Notes: generated by a model not told the origin, from the letters alone. 64,000 nucleotides of DNA from Gongronella butleri (GCA_025201375.1 JAIWZP010000047.1:124001-188000); one strand, 5' to 3'; counted from the stretch's first letter, positions 33,126 through 43,867 are shown. Translations and numbers: made by a program.

Positions 33126-33704
33126 TATTTGACACATTTTCGCCATTAAATCATGTCTTCCTCTGCACCCACCTGGGGACTCCCTATGACATCTACCTCA
33201 TTTTGAAGCCTGCATCCTCATATGTACTCTGTATTGTTTCAAGTTTGATCAGAATCAGATAAAATCGTCTTGATTTTTATCAAATTGTGCGCGGCAATCC
33301 AACGATTGGGCATTGTTCGCCGCGTGCGCACGCCAGGGAGACAGAAAATACGCCAAGACGACTTGTCTGATGTCAAAGCCCCACCCAAAAAAATGGATGG
33401 TCGCGTTCAACACATTCTAGAAGGACATAAAAAGGCTCAAATGCGAAGATTGTCTCAAACTAGGGCCAAAAAAAAAAAGGGAGATTGTGACCTGATCTGC
33501 AAGTGTCGGTGCGCAGCACCGAGGGTCCGCGCCAATGGCTCGGTGTTTAGTCAGCTGTCTCGGGTTGGCGGTCCAATTGTCAGCCCATGAGCCATTAAAA
33601 CCAGCGGAGTCCAATGGCGCCATTTTCTGCCTGTGCATCTTCATTGTCCCGCCCGGCCGTCTATAAAACTTCTGCATTTGTTCCTCTCCTTTTTCCTTTT
33701 TTTG

Positions 33705-33746
<42 letters not shown>

Positions 33747-33751
33747 CGATC
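31907..33751. other. Intergenic region between the two azoreductase-like genes
   Basis: 1.8 kb without a recognised gene. It holds an AATAAA-like signal (about 32050), repeated 'tacagta/tactgta' palindromic motifs around 32190-32225, a two-unit repeat of about 50 bp at about 32655-32755 ('cccttccgcac', 'gacagcgcc'), and poly(T) at about 33092-33116. A TATAAAA precedes the second gene. Confidence 0.55.
33662..33668 (+). promoter_or_regulatory. TATA box of azoreductase-like gene 2
   Basis: 'tataaaa' lies 84-90 nt upstream of the ATG at 33752. Between them is a run of 38 T (33707-33744) followed directly by 'ag', which looks like a 3' splice site in the leader. Confidence 0.6.
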
Positions 33752-34399
33752 ATGACCAAAAACAAAACATTGATTATCCATGCGCATCCCAAGGTGGACG
33801 ACCTTGCGTCGTACAGCGTGCGAGTGGGCAAGCGATTCCTCGAGACGTACAAGGGCCTTGTTGACGCTGATCACATCATTGAGCACATTTACTTGTACCG
33901 GGACGAGGTGCCTGCGCTCGACACCACGGTGTTTTCCGCTTGGGACAAGCAAGCAAAGGGCGCGGAGCTTAGCAAGAGCGAGAAGCAGGTGACAGATCGC
34001 ATGAACGAGCTTGTTGAGCAATTCAAGAGCGCACACACGTATGTGATGGTGATGCCATTGCATAATTTCAACGTGCCATCGAAGCTCAAGGACTACATGG
34101 ACAATATCCTCATTGCCGGCCACACATTCAAGTATACGAGCAATGGCGCTGTTGGTCTCATGACCGACGATCGCCGCTTGCTTGTCATCCAGGGCAGCGG
34201 CGCCGTGTACACGAACAATGACTGGTACACGGGCGTCGAATTCTCACACCAATGGCTCAAGGCCATGTTTAAGCTCATTGGTGTCCTGGACTACCAAATT
34301 ATTCGCGTGCAGGGCACAAATACATCCAAGGTGACCGATCCATTGACCCCAGCCTTGGACGAGGCCGACGACGCGGCGAAACGCCTCGCTACTTCATAG
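33752..34399 (+). CDS. Flavodoxin-fold NAD(P)H dehydrogenase / FMN azoreductase-like protein, copy 2
   Basis: 215 aa, intronless coding region. It has the same motifs as the upstream paralogue: 'KTLIIHAHPKVDDLASYS', 'VMVMPLHNFNVPSKLKDYMDNI' and 'SGAVYTNNDWYTGVEFSHQWLK'. Differences are scattered substitutions and the last residues (Ser-terminal rather than Met-Pro-Trp), as expected for two functional duplicates. The leader differs completely from copy 1: the ATG follows a 38-nt T run plus 'ag' by only seven bases, which suggests a 5'-UTR intron in this copy only. The same cytosolic quinone/azo reductase role is inferred. Confidence 0.88.
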   Translation: MTKNKTLIIHAHPKVDDLASYSVRVGKRFLETYKGLVDADHIIEHIYLYRDEVPALDTTVFSAWDKQAKGAELSKSEKQVTDRMNELVEQFKSAHTYVMVMPLHNFNVPSKLKDYMDNILIAGHTFKYTSNGAVGLMTDDRRLLVIQGSGAVYTNNDWYTGVEFSHQWLKAMFKLIGVLDYQIIRVQGTNTSKVTDPLTPALDEADDAAKRLATS

Positions 34400-36042
34400 T
34401 AGCAAAATTTGATTCCCCACTTTTTTTCCTATTTTTTTCTTTTTTTTTTTTTTGCATCTCATCCCCATTTCCTATTAATCTCTTTTGCATGAAATAATAA
34501 AATTTTTAGAAATGTTTCATCAAATTTTATACGTGCGCGTAACTTGAAATACGCCCCGCGCGCCTTGCTGCTTTCTCTCTTTTTTCCACCTCTGCCCTTC
34601 GCCCACGTCCAAACGACTCAATATTTTTTAGGTTTAATTTATTGAGCAAGCAAAAGATAACTATACAGTGAGATGCCTCTCAAACCTCCACCATTGCACG
34701 CCCAAGGTTACCAGCTGCCCAATACTCTTTTCCTCGTCGCGCTATCCCCATTGGATCGTCCGCAATCGCTGTTTCCATCTTTTTTTCCTGTTCGCGACGA
34801 GGCGCGACGCCGTCGCGCCCACCTCCCCGCCGAATTCCGCTCGGCATTGTTGTGCGACCTCGGTGTCAGATCCCCGCCTGTTTCCCCCCTTTTTTCGTTC
34901 TTTCCCTTTTTTTTTTCTTCACCGTTCTCAACACCAGCATCGCTCGCTTTTCTCTCTCTCTGTGTTGTGAACAAATAAATAGGTCTTGCTCCCCTTATTG
35001 CCATGACTGACCCGTCTCAAGCGTCCTCAAGGTCTCTGCCGCCCGCGCCCCGCCGCATACGTGGCTATGCGGCCCACCAAGAGCGACGCGCGACCATGTT
35101 GACGTGGCCCGACCAGGTCAAACACGTCGACGGCGACGCCCACGCCCACGCCCACGCCCACGTCATGACTAGCATGGGGACGAGAGTGAGCCGAGTCATG
35201 ACAGAAATAGCATGCTTTTCGCGCTTTGCCGGCCAGCCGTGCCTCCAGATTTTTTTTTTTTTTCAGTCTGCCTGTCAGCCGATAAAAGAAAAAGGATTTT
35301 TTTGCGGCCGAGCGCTAAAATACTGCGACAGCGTGATTAAAAAGCACCCACAACGTCCGATCTTGCTCATTTTCTGCATCAAGGGCGCACAGCCGGCCAC
35401 TTTTATTCAATCCATTCGTCAAACACCCGGTGAAACCGTGGGCGCTGCGTCTGCAAGGCCACGGTGTGTGGACGGCTGACTTCATCCTTGTGGACGCATC
35501 AGCAACAGCTTGCGACAGCCTCGACGCACCCCATCGTCGCTTTAGCTTATTTTTTTTTTTTCAAGACAATCAACGAGGTCTTGCTTTGAGCGAGTCTAGT
35601 GAAAATGCGACAATGCAGCTCTTGTATGAAATCGCGCTGTCTTTTGCATATGAGCAACCGCGCGACACAAAATGATTTCCGCGCCACGATCGACCGCTTC
35701 TGCCCAACGTCCGCGGAACTTTTGGAAACGAGCATGAGAGCACACTGGCGACAAGCGAAAAACCCGCAAAGCAATCTTACGTGGGCTTCAACACGTCGTG
35801 CTCCCCTTTTATCACTCCTCTTCAATCTGTAATTGAAATAAATAGTACGTATCTTGACGCGTCATGTGCCTTCCTGCTTTCTTTCTCTCAATTTTCTCCT
35901 GCTGTGCGTCCAGGTCCAAGTGGCTCAATGTGTAGTATACAGTGTTGTTTACTTTATTGAGCAAAGCAAAGGAAAATCATACAGAGAGCAAATCAATAAT
36001 AAAAAAAAGAGTGGATCCATTCAAAACCATGTCTGAGCGCGA
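34400..36042. other. Intergenic region with a gene relic
   Basis: It contains T-rich 3' sequence after the reductase, an open frame from 34673 without recognisable features, a (CGCCCA)n microsatellite at about 35137-35165, a fragment of the family A repeat (about 35215-35310, reverse orientation), the relic described separately, and AATAAA-like signals near 35836 and 35995. Confidence 0.5.
35300..35675 (+). pseudogene. Frameshifted relic of an unidentified, possibly repetitive protein gene
   Basis: Two overlapping frames read as one protein-like sequence. Frame 1 (to about 35428) gives 'ALKYCDSVIKKHPQRPILLIFCIKG' (in part) and 'FIQSIRQTPG'. The frame shifted by one base from 35430 continues with 'WALRLQGHGVWTADFILVDA' and ends 'ATMQLLYEIALSFA'. 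The layout recalls a multicopy protein family I have seen in Mucoromycota, with a 'TVQMLYEI'-type end. That link is from memory and weak. A repeat A fragment lies directly upstream. A single-base frameshift and the lack of a clear start argue for a dead copy. Confidence 0.35.
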
Positions 36043-39000
36043 TCAAAAGACACCCAGGTCGACGTCGTCGTAATTGGCGCCCCATTCGTTGGACGTGGGG
36101 TTCTTTTTGCGCTCCTGGAGATGCAACAGAGTGGCGCGGAAGTGCTGCTTTACGTATTCAGCGGGATTGCCCTCGATGTTGATTAAAGAGGACGAATTGG
36201 CGGTGGGCGGATGCTGATCGGGGTCGTCCAGGTTATTCAGGTTGGTATGGATGAGGTCAATCAGGCCGTTCAGGTACTTGACAGTAACCTAGCAGAGGAA
36301 AAAAAAATGAGCGCAAATTAAAAAAAAAAGAAAACAAAAGAAAAAGAAAAATCAACTTACAGCCTCATTGCCTTTTTCAAAGTAATAGATGTATTGGTTA
36401 AGGATCTCGACAAAGAGCTCGACATTTGTGACGGCGTCCATGAGAGTGTCTGCGATTTTGAGCGATTTTTGCAGGCATTCGAGTGCGCGCTTGCCTTCCT
36501 TTGAGATTGGCTTGTCCTCTGGGTTCTCCTGGTTGTCGGGCTGCCACCAGAGGTGGGACGCGAGGTACAGGGCGCGGCATTGGTCGGGTTTCTTGAGGAG
36601 GCGCGCGCAGTGCAGCACAGTCTTTGTGACAAGCGTGTCGTAATTCTCGACCGAGAAGACACGCGCCTGCTGCAATGCGCCAATGATGCATGTAAGAGCC
36701 TGGTATTGCGCCTTGGAGTCCGAGATGGCATCCTCATATATGCTGAATGCCTCGACGAAGAATTCATACGCAATCTCCTCGAATCGCAGCTCGTCCGCGC
36801 TCTGTCCGGCCATCAAAAACTGGTGCAGGCACAAATCAGGGCAATCGCAGCGGTGGTGCAGCGTTGAAATCACCTGGTGGATGAAGCGGAACAATGTCGA
36901 CGTCTTTTTCTCCCACACGTCATCCTAAAAAAAAAAATGATGAAAAAAAAACAAGATGAGCGCGTCATATTCCCTCCTTTTTTTTTTTGGAAGATTGTCT
37001 TTCCACGAACCTGTTCAGGCAGCAACTTGTAGCGACGCGCCAGCTTGATGGCAGCGACAATAAGAGGAGGGAACGTGTAGCGGATACGCTGGCCACCGTC
37101 GCCCAATTGCTTGCGTGCAGCGGAAAGCAGCTAAAAACGAAAAAAAAAACGAGGAATTGATGAGCGCGTCGAGTCACGTCGACACTTTTTTTTTTCCTTT
37201 TTTCCTTTTTTTTTTTTTTTTTTTTTACCAAAAATTGGGTGTCCTCGTCTGGCGAATAAAAGAGGTGGATGATGCGGGCAATGGCACCCTGCTCGTCGCG
37301 CATATCGTCCTGGTCGGCGGCATAAAAGTCGTTGCGACCGCGGAGATGGGCGCCGTGCATGGGGGCGGGGGCGACGGGGGCGTCCTTTTGATCGCGCAGC
37401 ATGACGTCGCACAAGTCCAGGACACCGTGGACATCCTCTGGCTTGGCAATGATGGTCTGGTTGCGGCGGATATTGTCGACGACGGCATGCGCAACGGCAC
37501 GACGCGTGGCAAATGGCTGGAGCGCGAGCAATGGCTGGTAATGCGAAAGAGCAAGCAGCGTGAGCACCGACGCGTAGTGTTGCAGAGGCACCTGGAGGAG
37601 GCAAAGCAAATTGCCCTGTGTCGCCTTGGCATGCAAATCAGGTGAATCCGCAAACTCGCCCATCTTCTCCTTGGCATAAGCAAGCACTTGGTCCACGTAA
37701 TCGAGACGCTCAGGGTAGCACGACACGGACAAATTCGCAAGAGACACAAGCAGTGCAATCAGGTCCTGGATACCAAGATCCGGGCGAGCCTACGATGAAA
37801 AAAAAAATGAAAAAAAAATGAGAAAATTAAGAAAAAAAAAGTGCCTTTCCCCCCCTTCTGTTCCTTACCTTGACGAGCTCAACAATTTGGCCCCAAAAGA
37901 CAACAAAGAGCTCGACATCCTCGGGGATGCCGCGGACCTTGCGGATGGGCGCAGGCGCCGCGGACTCGTCTTGCTTGTCAGCCGCATTGTCGATTTCGAG
38001 ACCGTTTTCGCCATTGGTCTTGGCATCATCCAGTTCAGGCACTTTTTGTTCATCCTCGTTGACCTCGTCCTTGGTCTCGTCGTCGTCCTTGGCACCATTG
38101 GCCTCTTCCTTGGCCTCGGTGTCTTCATTTTCGTCCGCAGCAGCAACGTCGGCCGGCTTTTTGTCGTCCTTGTCGGCATCGGCAGCTTCTTTTTTGTCGG
38201 CGTCGGCTTGCTTTTGCGAGGGGGGCGACTTTAGGGGCAATTGGTCCTCTTCGTCTTCATCCTCATCGTTCTCGGCCTCGCGTGTCGCGTACGCGGCCAA
38301 ACGATCAATCAGAGAAATGATGATCTGCTTGACATTGACGCGCGGCTCGAGACGCGCCGTCGCCTGCAAGAACGGCTGCAGCGTGCGCAGATGCCAGTCA
38401 TCGGGGAACACCTGGATGATGATTTCCATCAGGTACTCTTGCGCAATCACGTCGCGGCAGCTGACAACCTGGTGCAAGATCTCGGGCAGGATGATCTGAA
38501 AATATGAGATGAGCATACATGTACAAAAAAAAAAAAAAGGGAGCAATTTGGGCGACTTACAGATTGGTATGTTTCCAAATCGACCTCGTCCAGCTGCGAC
38601 AGACGAACGAGGTTCGTGCCAACGAGGATTTTGAGCTCTTGGCGCTCAATCTCGCGCTTTTCGCGGTCGCGCGAATGGCCCTGGTACTGCAGACGCACCC
38701 ACAGCTTGTTCATCTCCGTCAGGTTGTTCAGGATGAATTCAATCGACTGTTCGAGCCTAGAAATGAACCGAAAAAGTCCAAAAAAAGAAAAGAAAAACGA
38801 AAAAAAAATGTCAAAAAGAGAAAGAGACGCGTCCCCCCTAATTCCATTTTTCAAGCATCCTTCCAAAGCTGCCGTCCCAGAAAACGCCAAATGGGATTGG
38901 TTTTCTTACCCGCCCTCGACAGGAAGATAATCACGCGTCATGTCGCTGAGATAATGGCGCAAAAAGAGACCGCGGATGGGATGCTGGACGCCGCGCGTCA

Positions 39001-39546
39001 TCTCCATCATGTCGCGCAGGATTTCAATCACAGGTGCGTCGGGCTGGCTCATGTACGCCGAGCCGACGGTGATCATAAGATACAAACGCGGCACAAGATT
39101 GCCGGCATATTGCACAAGCTCATAAAGGTCCGCAAGGTGGTGTCGTCCCGACTGGTGCGCTTCCGTCAAGTACACCGTCAGATGGCGAAGCGCGTCAAAC
39201 ACGGCCATATCTGCCAAAAGAAAAAAAAAAAGCGAAAACCGTTGAATTCTTCTCATTTTCGTTGGTTGTCTTGCCAACTTACACAGCTCATAATACGTCT
39301 TTGGTGTCAGAGCCGACGTGCGCAGCTCGGCAAGCATGTTGGAACAGTGCTTGAGCCCGTCCATCAGCTTGTTGTTCTCCTAAAAGAGGCGCAAAACGAA
39401 TGAGTTGGCAACAAAAAACGAAAAAAGCACGTGGAAAAAAACCATACGAGACACGAATTCATTTGGTGTGCCTGAATGCGCACAACGTTGAGGACCTCGT
39501 CCAAGAGCTTGGCTTGGTCCTCTATAGGTGCAGGGCTAGACATCAT
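36043..39546 (-). CDS. VPS35: Retromer subunit VPS35
   Basis: CDS complement(join(36043..36288, 36361..36924, 37011..37130, 37229..37789, 37869..38495, 38561..38756, 38910..39210, 39283..39379, 39448..39546)), 936 aa. It is the alpha-solenoid scaffold of the retromer cargo-selective trimer that returns receptors from endosomes to the Golgi. Conserved blocks are '[17 protein letters not shown]', '[20 protein letters not shown]' (the P-R-L-Y-L Vps26-binding motif at 106-110), '[15 protein letters not shown]', '[20 protein letters not shown]', '[15 protein letters not shown]' and '[19 protein letters not shown]'. Residues about 305-417 are an acidic, Lys/Glu/Asp-rich insertion before '[18 protein letters not shown]'. 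Eight introns close in frame. One uses a GTTCGT donor. Two start Mets are adjacent (39546 and 39543). Confidence 0.97.
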
Positions 39547-39730
39547 GGTGCAAAAAAACAAGTAAAAAAGGGGAAAAAGAGAAGCTGCAAGGCCTTGGCA
39601 TCATCTTACCCACCCGCTAAAAAGGCGAAGCCGATCCGATTGAATCCCCGCCATTTTCCTTTTTAAATGGTCCCGCTCGTTTCAAAACGATTTTTTCAAC
39701 CTCTTTTCCCCACTTTTTTTTTTTTGAACT
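39547..39730. promoter_or_regulatory. 184-bp divergent promoter region of VPS35 and the LIM gene
   Basis: The two start codons point away from each other with only 184 bp between them, so leaders and promoters must overlap. It contains 'tttttaaatgg' at about 39660, a 'gattgaatcc' stretch and a T run ending just before the LIM-gene ATG. No clear TATAAA is seen. Confidence 0.5.
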
Positions 39731-41142
39731 ATGCCTCCTCGTTTTGGCGGTGCTCCTTCTTGCCCACGGTGCTCCAAGGGTACATGAGACTTGCATGATG
39801 GTTATTTGATAACTGACGCGTTTTTTAGCCGTGTACATGGCTGAACAGGTTGGCTGCGCGCTTTTTTCTTGCTTTTTTTTTTTAAGCTCATCCCCTCGTG
39901 TTGCAATAGGTTATCGGCCCTGGCGGTGCTTGGCACAAGAATTGTTTGACTTGTATTGAGTGCAACAAGCGTCTCGACTCGACCACACTTACAGAGCGCG
40001 AAGGCGAGGCAAGTTGACGAGGACCAATCGCGTCAAAGCGCGTCTGCTCACGCCCTTTTCTTTTTTTCTCGCGTCATGGAATTCAGGCTTATTGCAAAGT
40101 GTGCTATGGTCGCAAGTGGGGTCCCAAGGGCTATGGATTTGGTACGTTGCGGAAAAAAAAACCTTTGGTCAATGGCATGAAAAAGTCGATATATACCCAA
40201 TGTCTCTCGTTTTTTTAGCTGGAGGTGCCGCGTTTCTGAGCACGGAGACCAAGATGCCCAAGGATATTCTTGCCGAGAGCGACTTTGCGCAGCAGCAGGA
40301 GTTGTTGCAGCAGCAATTGGACCAGGAGAGCCGCGACCAGCGCCAATTTGCGCCTTTTCAGCAAAAAATGCCGCCTGCACCCTCTCGACCGCAGCAGCAG
40401 CAGCGACAGCCGTCGCCGCCGCCCGCCAAGGTGCCGTCGCCGGCTCTGCCACCACGCAGACCCATCGGTGCAGTCAATGACACCCCGGAACCCTCGCCCG
40501 TGCGCGCTACGCCGCCACCACCCGCCGCTGCGCCTTCTATTCCTGCGCGTCCCCAACCATCGTACCTCGCACAGACAAGCTACGTGCCTAAAAAGTTCTC
40601 CATGCCGCAAAATGACATTTGTGTCAAATGTCGAAAGGCCGTCTATGCCGCAGAATTGGTAAATACCCCAAAAAAAAAAATCATAAAAATCAAAAAATGG
40701 GATCCATTGACACGCCAATCTTGTCTTTTTTTTTTTCTTTCTTACAGGCACTGGGCGCAGGGAACAAGTACCACAAACATTGTCTAAAGTAAGAACTGGG
40801 AAGCCGTGTTCAGGGCAAATCTCGGTTTTTTGCAATTCAAAGGCATTGACCCCGCTTTTCTAGATGCACACACTGCAGCAAGTCACTCAATTCCAACAAC
40901 ATGCAAGACAAGGACTTTGATTTGTACTGCCGCCCGTGTTACTCGAAGCTATTTGGGCCAAAGGTAACAAGAAAAGGGCAAAATGACGCGTCTAAACTTT
41001 CATGACACGCGTTGTCGACGCGTCTTTGCGCGATTTGCGCGCGCCAAAGCGCGTCCATGAGAAAGAGGCTCATTTTTTTTTTTAATTCTTCTAGGGCTAT
41101 GGCTATGGCAACCTGCTTAGCACTGAAGGGACTACGCGCTAA
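39731..41142 (+). CDS. Two-LIM-domain protein (CRP/MLP-like)
   Basis: CDS join(39731..39779, 39829..39848, 39910..40008, 40087..40141, 40219..40658, 40748..40788, 40864..40963, 41095..41142), 283 aa. LIM1 (about 11-73) has the zinc ligands C-x2-C, H-x2-C, C-x2-C and C-x2-C and is followed by 'GPKGYGFAGG'. LIM2 (about 208-272) has the same pattern, ending 'GPKGYGYG'. The G-P-K-G-Y-G tail after each LIM domain is the hallmark of the cysteine-rich protein family, which acts on actin or as transcriptional adaptor. The two domains are separated by a Gln/Pro-rich linker of about 110 residues, longer than in CRP proteins. Exon 2 is a 20-nt microexon. Intron 3 is GC-AG. Intron 7 is rich in 'acgcgt'. 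Confidence 0.92.
40009..40086 (+). other. GC-AG intron (LIM gene intron 3)
   Basis: Donor GAG|GCAAGT, the optimum for GC donors, and acceptor ATTCAG. The splice restores '[11 protein letters not shown]' at the zinc-binding core of LIM1. No GT donor in the vicinity preserves the frame. Confidence 0.88.
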
Positions 41143-41325
41143 AAAGAAAAAATAAAATAAAACGTGCTGAAATCATTGAAAACGAGAGAGCGGGTTTTGA
41201 TTGGCTGGTGCGCAAAAAAAAAGAAAAAAAAAGTAGGGGTTGAACTCTTTTTTTTTTTTCATTGTTTCTCTTTCACGCTCTTTTTTTTTTTTTTTTTTTA
41301 CCCTCTCTTTTCTTTTGTGGAGGTG

Positions 41326-42465
41326 ATGTATGGGTACCAAGAACGCAAGCAGCACTGGCGCGGGCACCTTCCTACGCCTGCGCGACTGCCGCTCGTACCA
41401 CAGGATATGTACAGCAACCCACAGACGATAGAGAATCGCCACCCGACGCTACTTGCGCTGATTGATGCGGTTTATCCGCACGATGTGTGCTTTGTTTGCA
41501 ACAACACACTGGAGAGCGGCGACAGGCAGCACATCAAGCGCCATCCACCACGGTTCCGGTGTCTTTATCCTCGGTGTCAGCGCACGTACCGCTCACGGCC
41601 AGCGTTGCACTTTCACCTTACACACGCTCACCTGATCGATCAGAAACACGTCGATCCTTCCGATCCTTGGTACTTGCTCTATGCCCCCGTCCCCGACAAC
41701 TACTCACACAGCTCAACAAACGCCCTTCACGGCTTTATACCAACGCGACGTGGCCGCCCGCCAAAAAACCGTCACGAAAACGACCCAATTGCTCATGCTG
41801 TTGCTGCCGCGGCTGCACGTGCCGCATCCCCCGCACCGACCAATGTGACGAATGCCGCTGCCAATGCCACCAATGCCACCAATACTGCCACCATTGCAGC
41901 CAATTCTTCCAATTCTTCCAATTCTGTCAATTCTGCTCCCAATTCTATCAATTCTGCTCCCAATTCTATCAATGCTGCTGCGAACGCTACGAATATGGCT
42001 CCAACGACACCACGGAACCTATTGGACGCCAGTGACACGCCAACGGACAGCGTCGCATCTCCTACACCGTCCAATTCGCCTTTTGTACCCATTGCCATCG
42101 CACCCAATGCCGACGGCACCGTGCCATCCATCCAGGACGCTCGCAGCCCGGCCAATTTGTCCACAAACAGCACAAGCAGCAAAAGATCCCAGGCCCTAAA
42201 GCCCCAGGCACGCTCCACACTCATCCACTACTATCCTCCATTGCAATGCCCCATCTGCCAGCAGGAATTCAAGCGTCGAAACGACGTCCACGCCCATCTG
42301 CAGGCTCAACACACAGACCAAGATTGGTACAAGTGCTATTTTGGCGATTGCTCACACACTAGAAGCTTTTCATCACGCGAGGGCCTCATCTACCACCTCA
42401 TCCGCGTCCACCATTGCGGAATCGACGACCCAGACAACCCAGACTCCCCAATGTCAAACGAATGA
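41326..42465 (+). CDS. C2H2-type zinc-finger protein with AT-hook-like motif
   Basis: 379 aa, one exon. Near the N-terminus is a C-x2-C site ('VCFVCNN'). Next comes a finger with ligands 'CLYPRC' and H-x3-H ('FHLTHAH'). An AT-hook-like 'RRGRPPK' is at about 145-151. A long Ala/Asn/Ser-rich tract with repeated N-S-I-N-S-A-P units follows. Two C-terminal fingers are 'CPICQQEF' with 'HAHLQAQH', and 'CYFGDC' with 'YHLIRVHH'. The long inter-Cys spacing is that of fungal C2H2 regulators. It is presumably a nuclear DNA-binding protein; its target is unknown. The start follows a pyrimidine-rich leader. An in-frame upstream ATG at 41164 would add poly-Lys/poly-Phe sequence and is unlikely. Confidence 0.8.
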   Translation: MYGYQERKQHWRGHLPTPARLPLVPQDMYSNPQTIENRHPTLLALIDAVYPHDVCFVCNNTLESGDRQHIKRHPPRFRCLYPRCQRTYRSRPALHFHLTHAHLIDQKHVDPSDPWYLLYAPVPDNYSHSSTNALHGFIPTRRGRPPKNRHENDPIAHAVAAAAARAASPAPTNVTNAAANATNATNTATIAANSSNSSNSVNSAPNSINSAPNSINAAANATNMAPTTPRNLLDASDTPTDSVASPTPSNSPFVPIAIAPNADGTVPSIQDARSPANLSTNSTSSKRSQALKPQARSTLIHYYPPLQCPICQQEFKRRNDVHAHLQAQHTDQDWYKCYFGDCSHTRSFSSREGLIYHLIRVHHCGIDDPDNPDSPMSNE

Positions 42466-42605
42466 TCATCCCTCCAAATTTCCCCTTCTCCCTGTAGATT
42501 GGTTTTTTTTTTCCAAGGAACAAACAAAGAAAAAACAATAATTAAAAACTGGAAAAAAATGCCTTGATTTCGAGAAAAAGAGGGGGTATCCGCAAGTTTT
42601 TTTTA

Positions 42606-43270
42606 TTACACCGTCCACTTTAAGCATCGCGTGTCACGGTGCGTCTCCAAGCACCGCACAGAACAATACTTCATCCCACACCTTAGACATTTGTACGCGC
42701 TCGTGTAGCCACAAACAGAGCAAAAATGCCTCGGAGGGTATTGCGACGCGTCGGCTTGGCAGCTATGATACGTGGGCACGTCCAATGGCAACCCTTCCAA
42801 ATGCTGCAAGTTGAAATAAAAACGAATTGAGCATGCATGGACTGCCATTTTATGCATTTTATAGCTTCTTTTTTTTTTTTTGTAATTTTACCGCGTCTTC
42901 CAAGAGCACATTGAGATTTGTCTTGGCCGAATACACGCTCGACCGATTCAATTTGCTTCTTGCTTTCCTTGGTGCTGGGGCTGCGTACAATGTTAATAAT
43001 AAAATCAGGGTCAATTCGCATTCATTCGCGTAAAATCACGTTCAATGGCTTGGAAGGACGCCAAGGTCACCGTTGTCAAGGGCAACCAAGCAACTTACCG
43101 TCGTCTTTTTGCTCTTGCGCGGCCAGGGCAATACTGATCAAGCCCTCGACATCGTTTAGCGACTGGTGATTGTCACGTTCAAGCGAATCAAGCTGTCGTT
43201 TCAAGTGTCTTTGGTGTGCCTCTGGATCGACACGTACACGCGTCGACTTGCTTCGATCTGTTTTCTTCAT
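42606..43270 (-). CDS. ZNHIT1: zf-HIT protein ZNHIT1 / Vps71 (SWR1/SRCAP complex)
   Basis: CDS complement(join(42606..42803, 42892..42980, 43099..43270)), 152 aa. It is a subunit of the SWR1/SRCAP remodeller that exchanges H2A for H2A.Z. The N-terminus has 'QRHLKRQLDSLERDN', as in ZNHIT1 ('R-x-L-x-R-Q-L-x-x-L-E-x-D-N'). The middle has 'KTNLNVLLEDA'. The C-terminal HIT zinc finger runs 'CSVCGYTSAYKCLRCG' and 'YCSVRCLETHRDTRC', ending in the diagnostic 'LKWTV'. Length matches the family (about 154 aa in human). Exon 2 is read in a frame different from the longest open frame there. Splicing at 42980 (GCAG) and 42892 (GTAAAA) gives the conserved sequence. Confidence 0.95.
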
Positions 43271-43867
43271 ATCGTCCGTTCGTCAGGTCAAAAAAGAACA
43301 AAAAAAGGCGGTTGCAAGGGAGAGAAAGAAGCGGAAAAAAGACCTGCATGACCCAATTGCCTAATTTGTCCATTTTTTCTCTGTGGTTTCTTGACCATGA
43401 AACGCGTCTCGCGCCATGTGGTCGTGGCCATGACTTGACAGCGGACAGTGAGGGCTGCTTAGGCATCCTGAGACGCGACAGCGGCTCGCAATGCGACTTT
43501 TTATTATTATTATTTTTTGCGATCCGGTGCATCGTAAGTATGTTTGTGAAACAGTGGCCTCGCCAGTGAGCATAAAAAAGCGCGGCGCAGCCATGAAATC
43601 CTCCAGGTCAACGAGAGCCATCTGTATGCACGACTTTGGACCGCCCAAATAAACAGGACATTGAAAATGGTCCTTTTGGGCCGTTTGTCCATGTGTTTAC
43701 AAGCTACAAGTAGCGCCACCTCTTTGAATTGATCATTCCACGGTTTCTCGTTCAAATGAGCCAACCCTCGCGGCACTGCGATCGGTAGATCAGGAGAAAT
43801 GGCCATTTTCAAAAATGGCGGATTTTCCTAGAGGTACAGTTGATCATTTGAAATTCGCAAAATTTAG
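43271..43867. other. Intergenic region, nothing recognised
   Basis: About 600 bp upstream of ZNHIT1 with a short 'attattattatt' microsatellite near 43505. No gene or repeat family is identified before repeat C starts. Confidence 0.5.

Noticed and set aside
34673..34978. Open frame starting MPLKPPP, with possible splicing to 34984
   Set aside because: The donor is weak, the product is Arg/Phe-rich without domain features, and no continuation gives a recognisable protein. It could be the 5' part of the relic at 35300 but I cannot support it.
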